Program-made: the position numbers and the translations under genes
Assembly (NCBI GenBank): GCA_950022495.1
Contig: CATLLJ010000013.1
Coordinates: forward strand, 1 to 64,000
Reading direction: 5' to 3'
DNA from: an uncultured bacterium
GTDB lineage: Bacteria > Cyanobacteriota > Vampirovibrionia > Gastranaerophilales > Gastranaerophilaceae
Length of the DNA stretch: 64,000 bases
In this document: piece after piece, positions 1-8,502 of the stretch
Numbering within the stretch: the first letter of the stretch is position 1
Layout of the letters: each line of letters opens with the position of its first letter
The notes under the pieces: model-generated
Databases searched by the model: none
Told to the model about the DNA's origin: nothing
Seen by the model: only the letters and a program-made list of their open reading frames with translations

Positions 1-12
1 AATTTCTTCCAT
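1..12 (-). CDS. 5' end of an unknown gene leaving the window
   Basis: The first twelve bases, read on the minus strand, are ATG followed by three codons (M-E-E-I). An AAAGGAG-type ribosome binding site lies about nine bases upstream of that ATG, which is the spacing used by other genes here. This suggests the start of a gene transcribed away from the Fic gene. Only four residues are visible, so no function can be given. Confidence 0.4.
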
Positions 13-103
13 AATTGTGTGCTCCTTTCGCAAGCAACACATTACAATGAAAGAAAAAATAAAGCATAAGAATTTTGAAAAACGAAACAAAACAACACAT
101 TTT

Positions 104-168
104 AGGTGTTAATATTGACAATTAGGTAAAAATAATATATTATCAGGTCATATTAGGTCTAATTAGGT
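104..168 (+). promoter_or_regulatory. Fic promoter with helically phased AGGT repeats
   Basis: A consensus promoter precedes the first Fic gene: TTGACA at 115-120, a 17-bp spacer and TATTAT at 138-143. AGGT boxes, mostly as TTAGGT, start at 104, 124, 145, 155 and 165. Their spacings of 20, 21, 10 and 10 bp put all five on one face of the helix, overlapping the promoter and transcript start. The Fic protein ends in a winged-helix-like domain, so autoregulation at these boxes is a reasonable inference. Confidence 0.7.
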
Positions 169-1224
169 ATTATTATGCTAGAAAATTTTGATATTAAAAT
201 AACAAATCAAATGTTATCTATTATCGCTGAAATAGATGAATTTAAAGGTTCTTGGAAACTTTTGGGACAAATGACTCCGGAAAAATTACAAGCATTAAAA
301 AAAGTAGCAACAATTGAAAGTGTTGGTTCTTCAAATAGAATTGAAGGAAACAAACTTTCTGATAAACAAGTTGAAGAATTACTTTCAAGAATAAATAAAC
401 AATCCTTTTCTAATCGAGATGAAGAAGAAGTTGCAGGATATGCAAAACTTGCTGATACAATTTTTGAGGATTGGGAAGTTATTCCGTTATCAGAGAATTA
501 TATAAAACAACTTCATAAAATTCTATTAGAATATTCTTCAAAAGATGAAAAGCACAAAGGTGAATACAAAAAAATTTCTAACGCAGTTGCGGCTTATGAT
601 AGCGAAGGTAAAGAATTGGGTGTTGTATTTGAAACCGCAACACCTTTTGAAACACCTTTGAAGATGCAAGAACTTATTGATTGGACTAATAAAAATTTGG
701 CAGATAGATTTTATCATCCGCTAATAGTTATTGGAGTTTTTGTAGTTAATTTTCTTGCAATCCACCCGTTTCAAGACGGAAATGGCAGACTATCCCGAGC
801 CTTAACTAATCTTTTGCTGTTAAAATCAGGTTACTTGTATATTCCATATAGTTCGACAGAATCAATAGTTGAAGATAACAAAGAAGCTTATTACAGAGCT
901 TTAAGACAAACTCAAACAACTTTAAAATCTGAACCAAATTATGAACCTTGGCTGATGTTTTTTTTGAAGACTCTACAAAAACAGAAAATCAGACTGGAGT
1001 ATAAATTAGAACATAATGAAACAAAAAAATTGTCTAATTTAAATTTACCTGAAGTTTCAGCAAAAATTATGGAAGTTTTTGAAACAAAAGACCGGGCTAC
1101 AATTTCTGAGTTGTCTGAACTAACAAGTACAAATATTAATACAATCAAAAAACACTTAGCAAATCTAGTAGCAAATAACTATCTGATAAAACATGGTAAA
1201 ACTCGGGGTGTGTGGTATACGAAA
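113..1224 (+). repeat. Left arm of a 1112-bp inverted duplication (fic and promoter)
   Basis: This segment matches 56674-57785 in inverted orientation. Both arms are 1112 bp with no apparent indel, from the base just before the TTGACA box to the last shared Fic codon. The encoded proteins differ at about 20 of 350 positions. Flanking sequence on either side is unrelated. Confidence 0.85.
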
Positions 1225-1245
1225 GTTCATAAATATATTAGCTAA
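175..1245 (+). CDS. Fic family protein (AMP-transferase type), copy 1
   Basis: Fic proteins usually transfer AMP from ATP to a hydroxyl side chain of a target protein. The complete motif HPFQDGNGR begins at His197, with the downstream Arg also present. A class II-type autoinhibitory motif, S53-x3-E57-G58, sits in the N-terminal helix region, so the enzyme should be self-inhibited by an intramolecular glutamate. The last ~70 residues resemble a winged helix-turn-helix, giving the Fic_N-Fic-wHTH layout of stand-alone regulators. At 356 residues it has normal length and looks intact. The ATG lies 25 bp after the predicted transcript start and has only a weak ribosome binding site. A second copy at 56671-57723 on the other strand is about 94% identical in protein. 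This copy has six extra C-terminal residues because homology stops just before its stop codon. The target protein cannot be told from sequence. Confidence 0.92.
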   Translation: MLENFDIKITNQMLSIIAEIDEFKGSWKLLGQMTPEKLQALKKVATIESVGSSNRIEGNKLSDKQVEELLSRINKQSFSNRDEEEVAGYAKLADTIFEDWEVIPLSENYIKQLHKILLEYSSKDEKHKGEYKKISNAVAAYDSEGKELGVVFETATPFETPLKMQELIDWTNKNLADRFYHPLIVIGVFVVNFLAIHPFQDGNGRLSRALTNLLLLKSGYLYIPYSSTESIVEDNKEAYYRALRQTQTTLKSEPNYEPWLMFFLKTLQKQKIRLEYKLEHNETKKLSNLNLPEVSAKIMEVFETKDRATISELSELTSTNINTIKKHLANLVANNYLIKHGKTRGVWYTKVHKYIS

Positions 1246-1297
1246 AGGTATGTTTATGGTAATATGATTTTATTAAGATTAAATTATATAGGTAGAA

Positions 1298-2713
1298 ATG
1301 AAACGAATTGAAAGATGTCAAATTTTTACACCAGATAATAAAGCGAATAAATTATTAGATATCATTGGATATAAAAAAGATTTGTATGGAAAAAAAATTT
1401 TAGAAAATTCGTGTGGAGATGGATCGGTCTTAAAACATGCTGTTTCAAGATATATTGAAGACTGCATAAACAAAAAATTTTCTTTAAAAACAATTAAAAC
1501 AGGATTGCAACATGATATATGGGGTTTTGAGATTGATTATTCTAAATATAATGATTGTATTAAAACTCTTAATAAGATCGCCGAATACTATGGTATTTAT
1601 GATGTTAAATGGAATATTCATGTTGCAGATTTCTTGAAATATAAGCTATCTCATAAGTTTTCATATATTGCCGGTAATCCTCCATATATCAATTATAGAG
1701 ATCTTGAACCAGAAACTAGAGAATTTATTAAAAATGAGTTTATTACATGTTCTAAAGGGAAATTTGATTATTGTTATGCCTTTATTGAAAAGAGTTTGAA
1801 TTGTTTATCTGATGATGGAAAGTTGTCATACCTAATCCCGAGTAGTATTTTTAAAAATGTTTTTGCAGAAAAACTTAGGGAATATGTTCTCCCTTCAATA
1901 ACTACAATTTATGATTTTAAAACTGAAAAAGTATTCTCAAAAGCTTTAGTTGCAACATCTATTTTAGTTTGTGAAAAAGGTAAAAACAAAAAACGAATTT
2001 TATATAAAAATGAAGAAAATAAAACTTGTATTAAGATCCCAAAAACTTCTTTAAAACAAAAATGGATATTTAAAGTTGAAGAACAAAAAAATAAAACTGC
2101 AAAGTTAAAATTTGGAGATTTATTTAATGCTCAAATTTCTATTGCTACTTTGTTAAACAAGGCTTTTATTATAAAACCTGATAAAAATATTGTTCTAGAA
2201 AATAATATCGAAGATGAGGTTATGAGACCCGCCAAAAGTCCTCGTAATCTTGCATATGAAATAGATGAACAAATTATATTCCCATATTATTATAAAGATG
2301 AAAAATTAATGAAGTATAAACCGGAAGAATTTGAAAAAAAATATCCTGGTGCAGTACAACATTTAAAAATGTTTGAAGATAAATTAGATAAACGAAACAA
2401 AGATACCTCTGCCGAATGGTTTGAATATGGACGAAGCCAAGCTTTATCCCATTTGAATCAAGAAAAGCTTTTAATATCGACTGTAGTAACCGATAATATA
2501 AAGGTATATGAACTTACAAAAGAAGATGTCCCTTATGCTGGAATATATATAACCTCAAAAGATGGTACTTCATTAAGTAAAGCAAAGCAGGTTCTTAATA
2601 GTGATGCATTTTTAGAATATGTAAATAATATTGGAATTCAAGCAAGTGGAACTTCATTAAGAATAACACCAAAAGATATTAACAATTATGAATTTGATAT
2701 GGAGGCAATATAA
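1298..2713 (+). CDS. N6-adenine DNA methyltransferase (Eco57I/gamma class-like)
   Basis: This is an S-adenosylmethionine-dependent DNA methyltransferase predicted to methylate adenine. The SAM-binding motif I appears as ENSCGDG at residues 36-42 and the catalytic motif IV is NPPY at 127-130. Motif I comes before motif IV, and the variable C-terminal half probably holds target recognition, as in Eco57I-like enzymes. The 471-residue length suits a stand-alone methylase; no nuclease domain is visible in the same chain. It heads a compact operon: its stop is one base before the next start codon, followed by a dual-ATPase protein, a receiver protein and an HNH nuclease. In that setting it may protect self DNA while the downstream genes sense or cut non-self DNA. 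The recognition sequence is unknown. Confidence 0.85.
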   Translation: MKRIERCQIFTPDNKANKLLDIIGYKKDLYGKKILENSCGDGSVLKHAVSRYIEDCINKKFSLKTIKTGLQHDIWGFEIDYSKYNDCIKTLNKIAEYYGIYDVKWNIHVADFLKYKLSHKFSYIAGNPPYINYRDLEPETREFIKNEFITCSKGKFDYCYAFIEKSLNCLSDDGKLSYLIPSSIFKNVFAEKLREYVLPSITTIYDFKTEKVFSKALVATSILVCEKGKNKKRILYKNEENKTCIKIPKTSLKQKWIFKVEEQKNKTAKLKFGDLFNAQISIATLLNKAFIIKPDKNIVLENNIEDEVMRPAKSPRNLAYEIDEQIIFPYYYKDEKLMKYKPEEFEKKYPGAVQHLKMFEDKLDKRNKDTSAEWFEYGRSQALSHLNQEKLLISTVVTDNIKVYELTKEDVPYAGIYITSKDGTSLSKAKQVLNSDAFLEYVNNIGIQASGTSLRITPKDINNYEFDMEAI

Positions 2714-2714
2714 T

Positions 2715-5060
2715 ATGGAAAAAATTACATATCAAATATCTTCTCGGGCCGCTATATTGTTGGGACGTGAAGGTGTATCAAAGGTTGATGGTGCAATAAT
2801 TGAGTTAATCAAAAATACCTATGATGCGGATGCTTCTTTTTGCATTTTGGCATTTGATGTGGAGCATGATGCAATTTATATAATAGATAATGGTACTGGC
2901 ATGACTAGAGATACAATACAGAATTGTTGGATGCTTATTGGTACAGATAATAAAAAAGTTGAATATCAATCAAAAAAGAATCGTATAAAATCTGGCGAAA
3001 AAGGGATTGGTCGTTTTGCATTAGATAGATTAGGTCAAGTATGTGAAATGTATACAAAACACAATTCATCTAGCAAAACTTTATATTGGAAAACGGATTG
3101 GAAAAATTTTGAAGAGTCAGGAAAAACAATTAACGAAGTGGCTGCTGATTTAGACTATTTAAACAATGATTTAAGTGAATTTCTTCCGACTGAAATTGTT
3201 AGAAATTTAGATGAAATAAATGAAGATTTGATAAATAATTTCCAAACAGGAACAATTTTAAAAATTACTAATTTACGTGATAATTGGACTAATAAGGCTA
3301 TTGAAAAAATTATCAATATGCTTTCTTATTCTATTCCAAATTCCGGAATAAATGAATATTCTATTTATGTTTTACCGTTTTTAACAGATAAAATTATTAA
3401 TATTGCAAATGAAATGCTTGATGAATTTGATTATAAATTAAACGCACATTTTGATGGTGAAAAATTTTATGTAAAAATGGTACGAAATGAATTTGATTTA
3501 AAAAGAATACCTGATAATATTTTTGAATTAAAGGAATTTTCTATTTATCCATATACTAAAGATGGCTTTGAAAAGGGGAATTTTGATATAGAATATTCAA
3601 TTGAAAAGTTAATGAATTCTTCCAGTCAAAATCTTGTATCAATTATTAAAGAAATTGGAGCATTTGACTTTGATTATTGCTTTTTAAAAATGAATATTGC
3701 TTCTAAAAAAGATAAAGAAACCTTTTATTATAAAGATATAAGCTCTAAAAGACGACAGTGGTTAAGCAATAATGCTGGAGTAAAAATTTACAGAGATAAT
3801 TTTATTGTAAGACCATATGGTGATATTAATTCAGATTCTTTTGACTGGTTAAATTTAGATGCAAGAAAGGCGAGTAGTCCAGCAGGTTTAGCACATGATA
3901 ATGGAAGTTGGAAAGTTAGAAACCAGCAAGGATATGGCAATGTTTACATTTCAAGAATAAATAACTCAACTATTTTGGATAAATCAAGTCGTGAAGGTAT
4001 TATTGATAATGAATATTTTGTTGTTTTTAAAGAAGTTCTGACTAACATAATAAGTATTTTTGAAAAGGACAGGCAATATATTGCAAGAGGATTTGCAAAA
4101 TACAAAGACATTATTGATAAAAAAGAGAAAAAGAAAAAAGAAGGTTTAAAATTAGCTCGAAATATTCTTAATAAAGAATCAGAAAAGCTTGCAAAAGATG
4201 CTTCTCAAAATGATATTAAAGATACTCACAGCACTTATTTCGGACAAGAGAATATTTCTACAAACAATGATGAACAGCTGGCAGAAGCACTTTTATTATT
4301 TGAAGAAGAAAAGGATAACTTATTAACAGAAATTAAGTTATTACGTACATTGGCAACAAATGGTCTAATTACTACTTCTATAGTCCATGATTTAATGGGA
4401 TTAAAGGCTGATTTAAAAAATAGAGCTAACGATTTTAAATATGTTATTCAAAATAATCATGAAGATTTAATTGATGAATATTTAAGTAATTTAGAACGAA
4501 ATGATGCTTTTTTAAGTTCTTGGATTTCAGTTGTCATTACCCAATTAAAACAAGACAAACGAAAACGGGTATTTGCTGATATTTATTCGATTATTAAAAA
4601 CTTGGAGATAATACTTTATCCATTATTGAAACAAAAAAATATAACATTAAATATTACTGGGGAAGTAAATTTAAATTATAAAAAAGTTTTTGTTGTTGAT
4701 ATTGAAAGTATAATATGCAATCTTGTAATTAACTCAATAGAAGCATTTAAAAAAACTAAAACTGCTAACCGAATAATTAATATAGAAGTAACTCAAGATG
4801 AAAATAATATAATAATTCGTTATACAGATAATGGTCCGGGAGTGTCAAAAGAATTTCAAACACCATATGAAATTTTTAACTTTGGAGTTACTGATAAAAA
4901 GGATAATAATACTGGGGAAATAATAGGTACGGGATTAGGAATGTATATAGTTTCTTCTACAGTGAATGAATATGGTGGAGAATACCAATTATTAGATAGT
5001 AATGGTTTTGGTATAGAATTAAAATTTCCTAAAGAAGGAGTAAATAATGGAAACTCTTAA
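2715..5060 (+). CDS. Protein with two GHKL ATPase domains (HSP90/MORC-like N-terminus, histidine-kinase-like C-terminus)
   Basis: The N-terminal ~250 residues carry GHKL (Bergerat) motifs: an N-box around E30 and N34, the acid-glycine box DNGTG at 58-62, and the lid box GEKGIG at 94-99. This resembles the HSP90/MutL/MORC ATPases known from some restriction operons. A long middle region and a lysine/glutamate-rich coiled segment follow. The C-terminal ~230 residues look like a histidine kinase core: a possible phosphoacceptor at H558 (IVHDLMG), an N-box near N673, DNGPG from 705 and a GTGLGM lid near 739. The ATG at 2715 is chosen because GGAGG lies at 2701-2705. The protein has 781 residues with no membrane segment, so it is cytosolic. 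Its stop overlaps the receiver gene's start by 14 bp, supporting a kinase-receiver pair. Function is inferred, not known. Confidence 0.8.
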   Translation: MEKITYQISSRAAILLGREGVSKVDGAIIELIKNTYDADASFCILAFDVEHDAIYIIDNGTGMTRDTIQNCWMLIGTDNKKVEYQSKKNRIKSGEKGIGRFALDRLGQVCEMYTKHNSSSKTLYWKTDWKNFEESGKTINEVAADLDYLNNDLSEFLPTEIVRNLDEINEDLINNFQTGTILKITNLRDNWTNKAIEKIINMLSYSIPNSGINEYSIYVLPFLTDKIINIANEMLDEFDYKLNAHFDGEKFYVKMVRNEFDLKRIPDNIFELKEFSIYPYTKDGFEKGNFDIEYSIEKLMNSSSQNLVSIIKEIGAFDFDYCFLKMNIASKKDKETFYYKDISSKRRQWLSNNAGVKIYRDNFIVRPYGDINSDSFDWLNLDARKASSPAGLAHDNGSWKVRNQQGYGNVYISRINNSTILDKSSREGIIDNEYFVVFKEVLTNIISIFEKDRQYIARGFAKYKDIIDKKEKKKKEGLKLARNILNKESEKLAKDASQNDIKDTHSTYFGQENISTNNDEQLAEALLLFEEEKDNLLTEIKLLRTLATNGLITTSIVHDLMGLKADLKNRANDFKYVIQNNHEDLIDEYLSNLERNDAFLSSWISVVITQLKQDKRKRVFADIYSIIKNLEIILYPLLKQKNITLNITGEVNLNYKKVFVVDIESIICNLVINSIEAFKKTKTANRIINIEVTQDENNIIIRYTDNGPGVSKEFQTPYEIFNFGVTDKKDNNTGEIIGTGLGMYIVSSTVNEYGGEYQLLDSNGFGIELKFPKEGVNNGNS

Positions 5061-5712
5061 TATTGCAATTTTAGATGATGATAAAACTAAAATTTCTAGA
5101 ATCAAGACTAAATTTGTTCAACAAAATGATCAAAATACAGAAATATATAATGATAGTTATAGTAACTATATTTTAAATTTAATTCCAATAGATGTTGAGC
5201 AAAGTTGCGAACAAATAGTTGAAGAAATTATAGCAAACAATTTTGACGGAATAATAATTGATTATGATTTTACTTCATTTGCTAAAACTCCGAATAACGG
5301 TGTTAAAATTGCAAATCAAATAAATAAAAAAGTATCAGAGTATCCACTATTTATTCTAACAGCTTATGAAAAACAATTATTTGCTAATGAAATGTTTGAC
5401 GCATATCAAATTTATAATTATGATAATTATTTAAATAATGTGAATGCTACAAAAGAGTTTCATTCCAGATTAATTGAACAAATTTTAAAATCAAGAAAGC
5501 AAAAGTCTCAATGGGAAACTGAACTAAAGAATTTATTAAAAAAAGCTGGTACTTCCATAGAAATAGATTCTAGAATATTAGAATTAGATAATAAATTAGA
5601 AACATCATTAGATAAAGAATGTGCACTTAATCCAAAATTAAAACAGGATTTATCTTCTAGTAAACTAGTAGAATTAATAGAAAAAATAAACAAGGTGTTA
5701 GAAGAGGATTAA
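5047..5712 (+). CDS. Receiver-domain protein paired with the dual-GHKL ATPase
   Basis: The N-terminal half reads as a response-regulator receiver domain: an acidic cluster at D10-D12, a likely phosphoacceptor D72 at the end of a hydrophobic strand (or D74), and T105 in the LTAYE switch strand. The conserved Lys-Pro of the last strand is not evident; an Asn-rich stretch stands in its place, so the domain may be atypical. The C-terminal ~90 residues are charged and helical and do not resemble a standard DNA-binding output domain. The gene overlaps the upstream kinase-like gene by 14 bp and ends one base before the HNH gene. It could carry a phosphoryl or conformational signal from the ATPase to the nuclease. 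That role is inference from order and spacing. Confidence 0.72.
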   Translation: METLNIAILDDDKTKISRIKTKFVQQNDQNTEIYNDSYSNYILNLIPIDVEQSCEQIVEEIIANNFDGIIIDYDFTSFAKTPNNGVKIANQINKKVSEYPLFILTAYEKQLFANEMFDAYQIYNYDNYLNNVNATKEFHSRLIEQILKSRKQKSQWETELKNLLKKAGTSIEIDSRILELDNKLETSLDKECALNPKLKQDLSSSKLVELIEKINKVLEED

Positions 5713-5713
5713 A

Positions 5714-6316
5714 TTGAATAATTTGCAAAGAAAAATACCTAAACGTTCGGAAGTGGAAAAAAAATTAAAATTTAATAATTATAGAGAAGAATTATCTAAA
5801 GACTTTAACCATAGATGCGGATATTGTGATGATAGTTCAGAATATGCATGTTGCTCATATCATATTGACCATTTTGCTCCTAGAAAATTTGAACATTTAA
5901 TAGACAATTATAATAATTTGGTTTATTCATGTCCTTATTGTAATCTGTCTAAAGGTGATAAATGGCTTGGTGATTCACCTCAAGATGCTATTGTTAATGG
6001 TTTAGGATTTGTTGATCCATGTAATCCAGAATATAGTAAAATGTTCAAACGATTAAATAATGGGAAAATAGAACCCTTGAATCATTTAGCTGAATATATT
6101 TATTATGAACTTAAATTATATTTAAAGCGACATGAAATACTTTATTTAATTGAAGAAATTAATGAAAAAGGTATAAAGTTAAATCAGAAGATAGATAATT
6201 TAAAATCTCAAGGAAAAAATACAGAAAAATTAGAAAGAATTGATTATGAATTATTAAAATATTTTAGAGATTATTATAACATTTATAGAAAAGTTTGGAA
6301 TGGAAAAAGTAATTAG
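5714..6316 (+). CDS. HNH endonuclease, last gene of the methylase-ATPase operon
   Basis: A compact HNH nuclease core is clear: a zinc CxxC at C35/C38, the H50-x-D52-H53 element, the strand N68-L-V, and a second CxxCN at C73-C76-N77 followed by K80. This arrangement resembles the HNH proteins of Septu (PtuB) and retron-associated families, which act as toxic or DNA-cutting effectors next to an ATPase. The C-terminal ~100 residues are helical and charged. The TTG start at 5714 is supported by AGAGG at 5703-5707 and by one-base spacing after the receiver gene. It is the likely effector of the operon. No terminator is obvious in the 200 bp that follow. Confidence 0.82.
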   Translation: MNNLQRKIPKRSEVEKKLKFNNYREELSKDFNHRCGYCDDSSEYACCSYHIDHFAPRKFEHLIDNYNNLVYSCPYCNLSKGDKWLGDSPQDAIVNGLGFVDPCNPEYSKMFKRLNNGKIEPLNHLAEYIYYELKLYLKRHEILYLIEEINEKGIKLNQKIDNLKSQGKNTEKLERIDYELLKYFRDYYNIYRKVWNGKSN

Positions 6317-6516
6317 AAAGTTTATAAATGTTTTAAATTATTATAAAGAATAGCAAATTCAACAAATCAATAAAACGCCCATTAAAAATATTTTTATAGT
6401 CTATAAAAAAATATATTCGATAATTTTAAACAATCAAATCTTCATCTTACTGTTAATTTAATCTTATACTTAATGTTAAATTACATTCATGTTACTCTTA
6501 TTAAAAAGGAGTTGTT

Positions 6517-7098
6517 ATGGATTATAAATTTATCAATACCGGTTCGGAAGAACACTTAAATTTGCGTATACAATCAGAAAGGTTGATAAAAGAATATAAT
6601 TCATTGGATTATGAAGATAATGCCGGAAAAAGAAACATCCTTGAAAATCTATTTGGTTCTATTGGGGAAAATGTTTTTGTTTGAACAAATTTCTATTGCG
6701 ATTCGGGGAAAAATATTTTTATAGGTAACGATGTGATTATAGGTCCGAATTGTACCTTTATTGATAATGAAAAAATTACAATAGGTTCTAGTGTAATGAT
6801 TGCCCCAAATGTACAAATTTATACTTCGTATCATCCTATTTTGCCCGAAGATAGATATATTTATGATAGAGCAGAAAATGATCCGGTATATTTTAGAACA
6901 TGTGCTGATGCAGTTGAAATAAAATACGGTGCATTGCTTGGCGGCGGTGTTATAATCTTACCGGATGTTACAATCGGCAAAAACAGTATCGTTGGAGCCG
7001 GAAGTGTCGTAACTCGTTCAATTCCGGATGGTTGTGTCGCTGTTGGTAATCCTTGTATACCTGTCAAATTTTTTGATGATATAAGACGGACATGTTAA
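6517..7098 (+). pseudogene. Maltose/galactoside O-acetyltransferase-like gene with an in-frame TGA
   Basis: Read from the ATG at 6517, preceded by AAGGAG, the frame encodes a left-handed beta-helix acetyltransferase of the Maa/LacA type. It has the N-terminal helical segment, then hexapeptide repeats, and near the end the typical GGG-x-IILP-x-VTIG and IGAGSVVT signatures. A TGA at 6682-6684 falls in-frame where relatives usually have a polar or acidic residue (the 'ENVYIEPNF' region). The remainder is open to 7098. Such enzymes use acetyl-CoA to acetylate sugars in the cytosol. The gene may be inactive, or the TGA may be a sequence error. The downstream part alone, from an internal ATG at 6733, would lack the N-terminal domain. 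Confidence 0.72.
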
Positions 7099-7115
7099 AA
7101 TTTTGGTGTGACTTG

Positions 7116-8396
7116 CTATAATACTTCGTCTTCGATTAAAATGTCGTGTCCTATATCCTGCATTAGTTCAAGATATGAATAAAAATGCCGAGACATTGCT
7201 GATAAATATGTTGTTAAAATATCTTGATGAGCATTTTCATTGATAACTAAATCGGAATAGGAGTTTCTGCCTGCAATGTAGCTTTCTGTAGAAAGTTTTA
7301 CTATTCGCTTAGAGTCTTCTAATATTTTTTTTGAATATTCCATGTTCTCTGCAGAATATTTGAAAATATTATAGTCTTTTTTTAATGCAAATTTTAACTG
7401 ATATTCATAGGCTACTTTATTAGCTTTGTTTTTTTCTAAGAAAATTTCCGCTTTTTGGATATCCGGTGTGTAATTATACAAAATCGGTATATCCATTCCC
7501 ATGCCGATAAAAGCACCGCCGTAGTCAACTGCTTTCTGGTGAGCCTGCCATGCGTAGCCTCCGGCTAATGTCACATCTGGAATTCTTTGTCTTCTTGCTA
7601 GCTTTGCTTCAAGTTCGGATTTTTTAATTGTATTTTCTGAAATCCTAATCATGTAACTGTATTCTAAGGCTGTTTTTTCAATGAATTTATATTCAGGAAG
7701 TTTTATTTTTAAAAATGCCCAGTCTCCAAATAAAGTTGATTCCTGTGTGTCATACATAACACTATCATCGCCGGTGTTTAAAACTTTGTTAAGTTCAAAC
7801 TGTTTTGCAAGCATTTCTGCTCTTGCACGATTCAATTCTATTTTCTGTGTTGCATACTGAATATCAGCCTTAAGGTTATCAATTTCGTACGAAACAGAAT
7901 CTTCGGGTCTGTCTGTTGTAATTTGAACAAGTCTTTCGAAGAGTTTTAAACGATCTTCTTGAATTTTATACACAGATTTAGCATATAAAACTTCAAAATA
8001 TGCCTGCATAACCTGTAATTTAAAATTATGTTGAAATTGTTTTAATTCTGTATCTTTAATTTTGTATTGTTCAATTGCTGCGTTTTTTCTAACTCCGCGT
8101 TTCATTACTTCAATAGGAAGAGCGATGCCTGCCTGCGAAGAATTCCCAAGAGCAACATTTCCCATAACAATATTTGATTGGATTTGAGGGTTTTGCAGTC
8201 TGTTTGCAATTTTTATATCTTTTTCTGCGGCTTCAAGTTCTAATCTTTTAATTTTCATTTGCTGATTATGTTGAAACCCGATTTGAATCATGTCATCCAA
8301 ATTAACGTGTATAACTTTCGCATACGCACTATTCACATTTAATAAAATTAGGGTTAGTATAATTATTACTTTTTTCATACAAGAAAATTTTAACAT
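7116..8396 (-). CDS. TolC family outer-membrane efflux protein
   Basis: The product has a Sec signal peptide ending near NVNSAYA. Long amphipathic helices follow, with repeated Asn/Leu/Ala/Lys patterns typical of the trimeric TolC/OEP fold. At about 426 residues it matches the family. It would form an outer-membrane and periplasmic exit duct for a tripartite efflux or type I secretion system. No inner-membrane pump or adaptor is encoded next to it, so the partner must lie elsewhere. Two starts are possible: the ATG at 8396 and one six codons later at 8378 that gives a classic MKK signal peptide; neither has a strong ribosome binding site. It is divergent from the giant autotransporter, with about 100 bp between them. 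Confidence 0.82.
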   Translation of the reverse strand: MLKFSCMKKVIIILTLILLNVNSAYAKVIHVNLDDMIQIGFQHNQQMKIKRLELEAAEKDIKIANRLQNPQIQSNIVMGNVALGNSSQAGIALPIEVMKRGVRKNAAIEQYKIKDTELKQFQHNFKLQVMQAYFEVLYAKSVYKIQEDRLKLFERLVQITTDRPEDSVSYEIDNLKADIQYATQKIELNRARAEMLAKQFELNKVLNTGDDSVMYDTQESTLFGDWAFLKIKLPEYKFIEKTALEYSYMIRISENTIKKSELEAKLARRQRIPDVTLAGGYAWQAHQKAVDYGGAFIGMGMDIPILYNYTPDIQKAEIFLEKNKANKVAYEYQLKFALKKDYNIFKYSAENMEYSKKILEDSKRIVKLSTESYIAGRNSYSDLVINENAHQDILTTYLSAMSRHFYSYLELMQDIGHDILIEDEVL

Positions 8397-8438
8397 AAAA
8401 AAATATATTAATATTATGTAAAAATGATTGAATTATTA

Positions 8439-8497
8439 TTGTAAAAATTTTTCTATTTATTTATAATTATAATGTTATATTGGAATTAGGTTGGAGG
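8439..8497 (+). promoter_or_regulatory. Promoter and ribosome binding site of the autotransporter gene
   Basis: A sigma-70-like promoter fits here: TTGTAA at 8439-8444, a 17-bp spacer and a perfect TATAAT at 8462-8467. GGAGG at 8493-8497 lies five bases before the ATG at 8503. That ATG, not the upstream TTG, is the probable start because it begins a clean signal peptide. Confidence 0.6.
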
Positions 8498-8502
8498 ATA
8501 AT

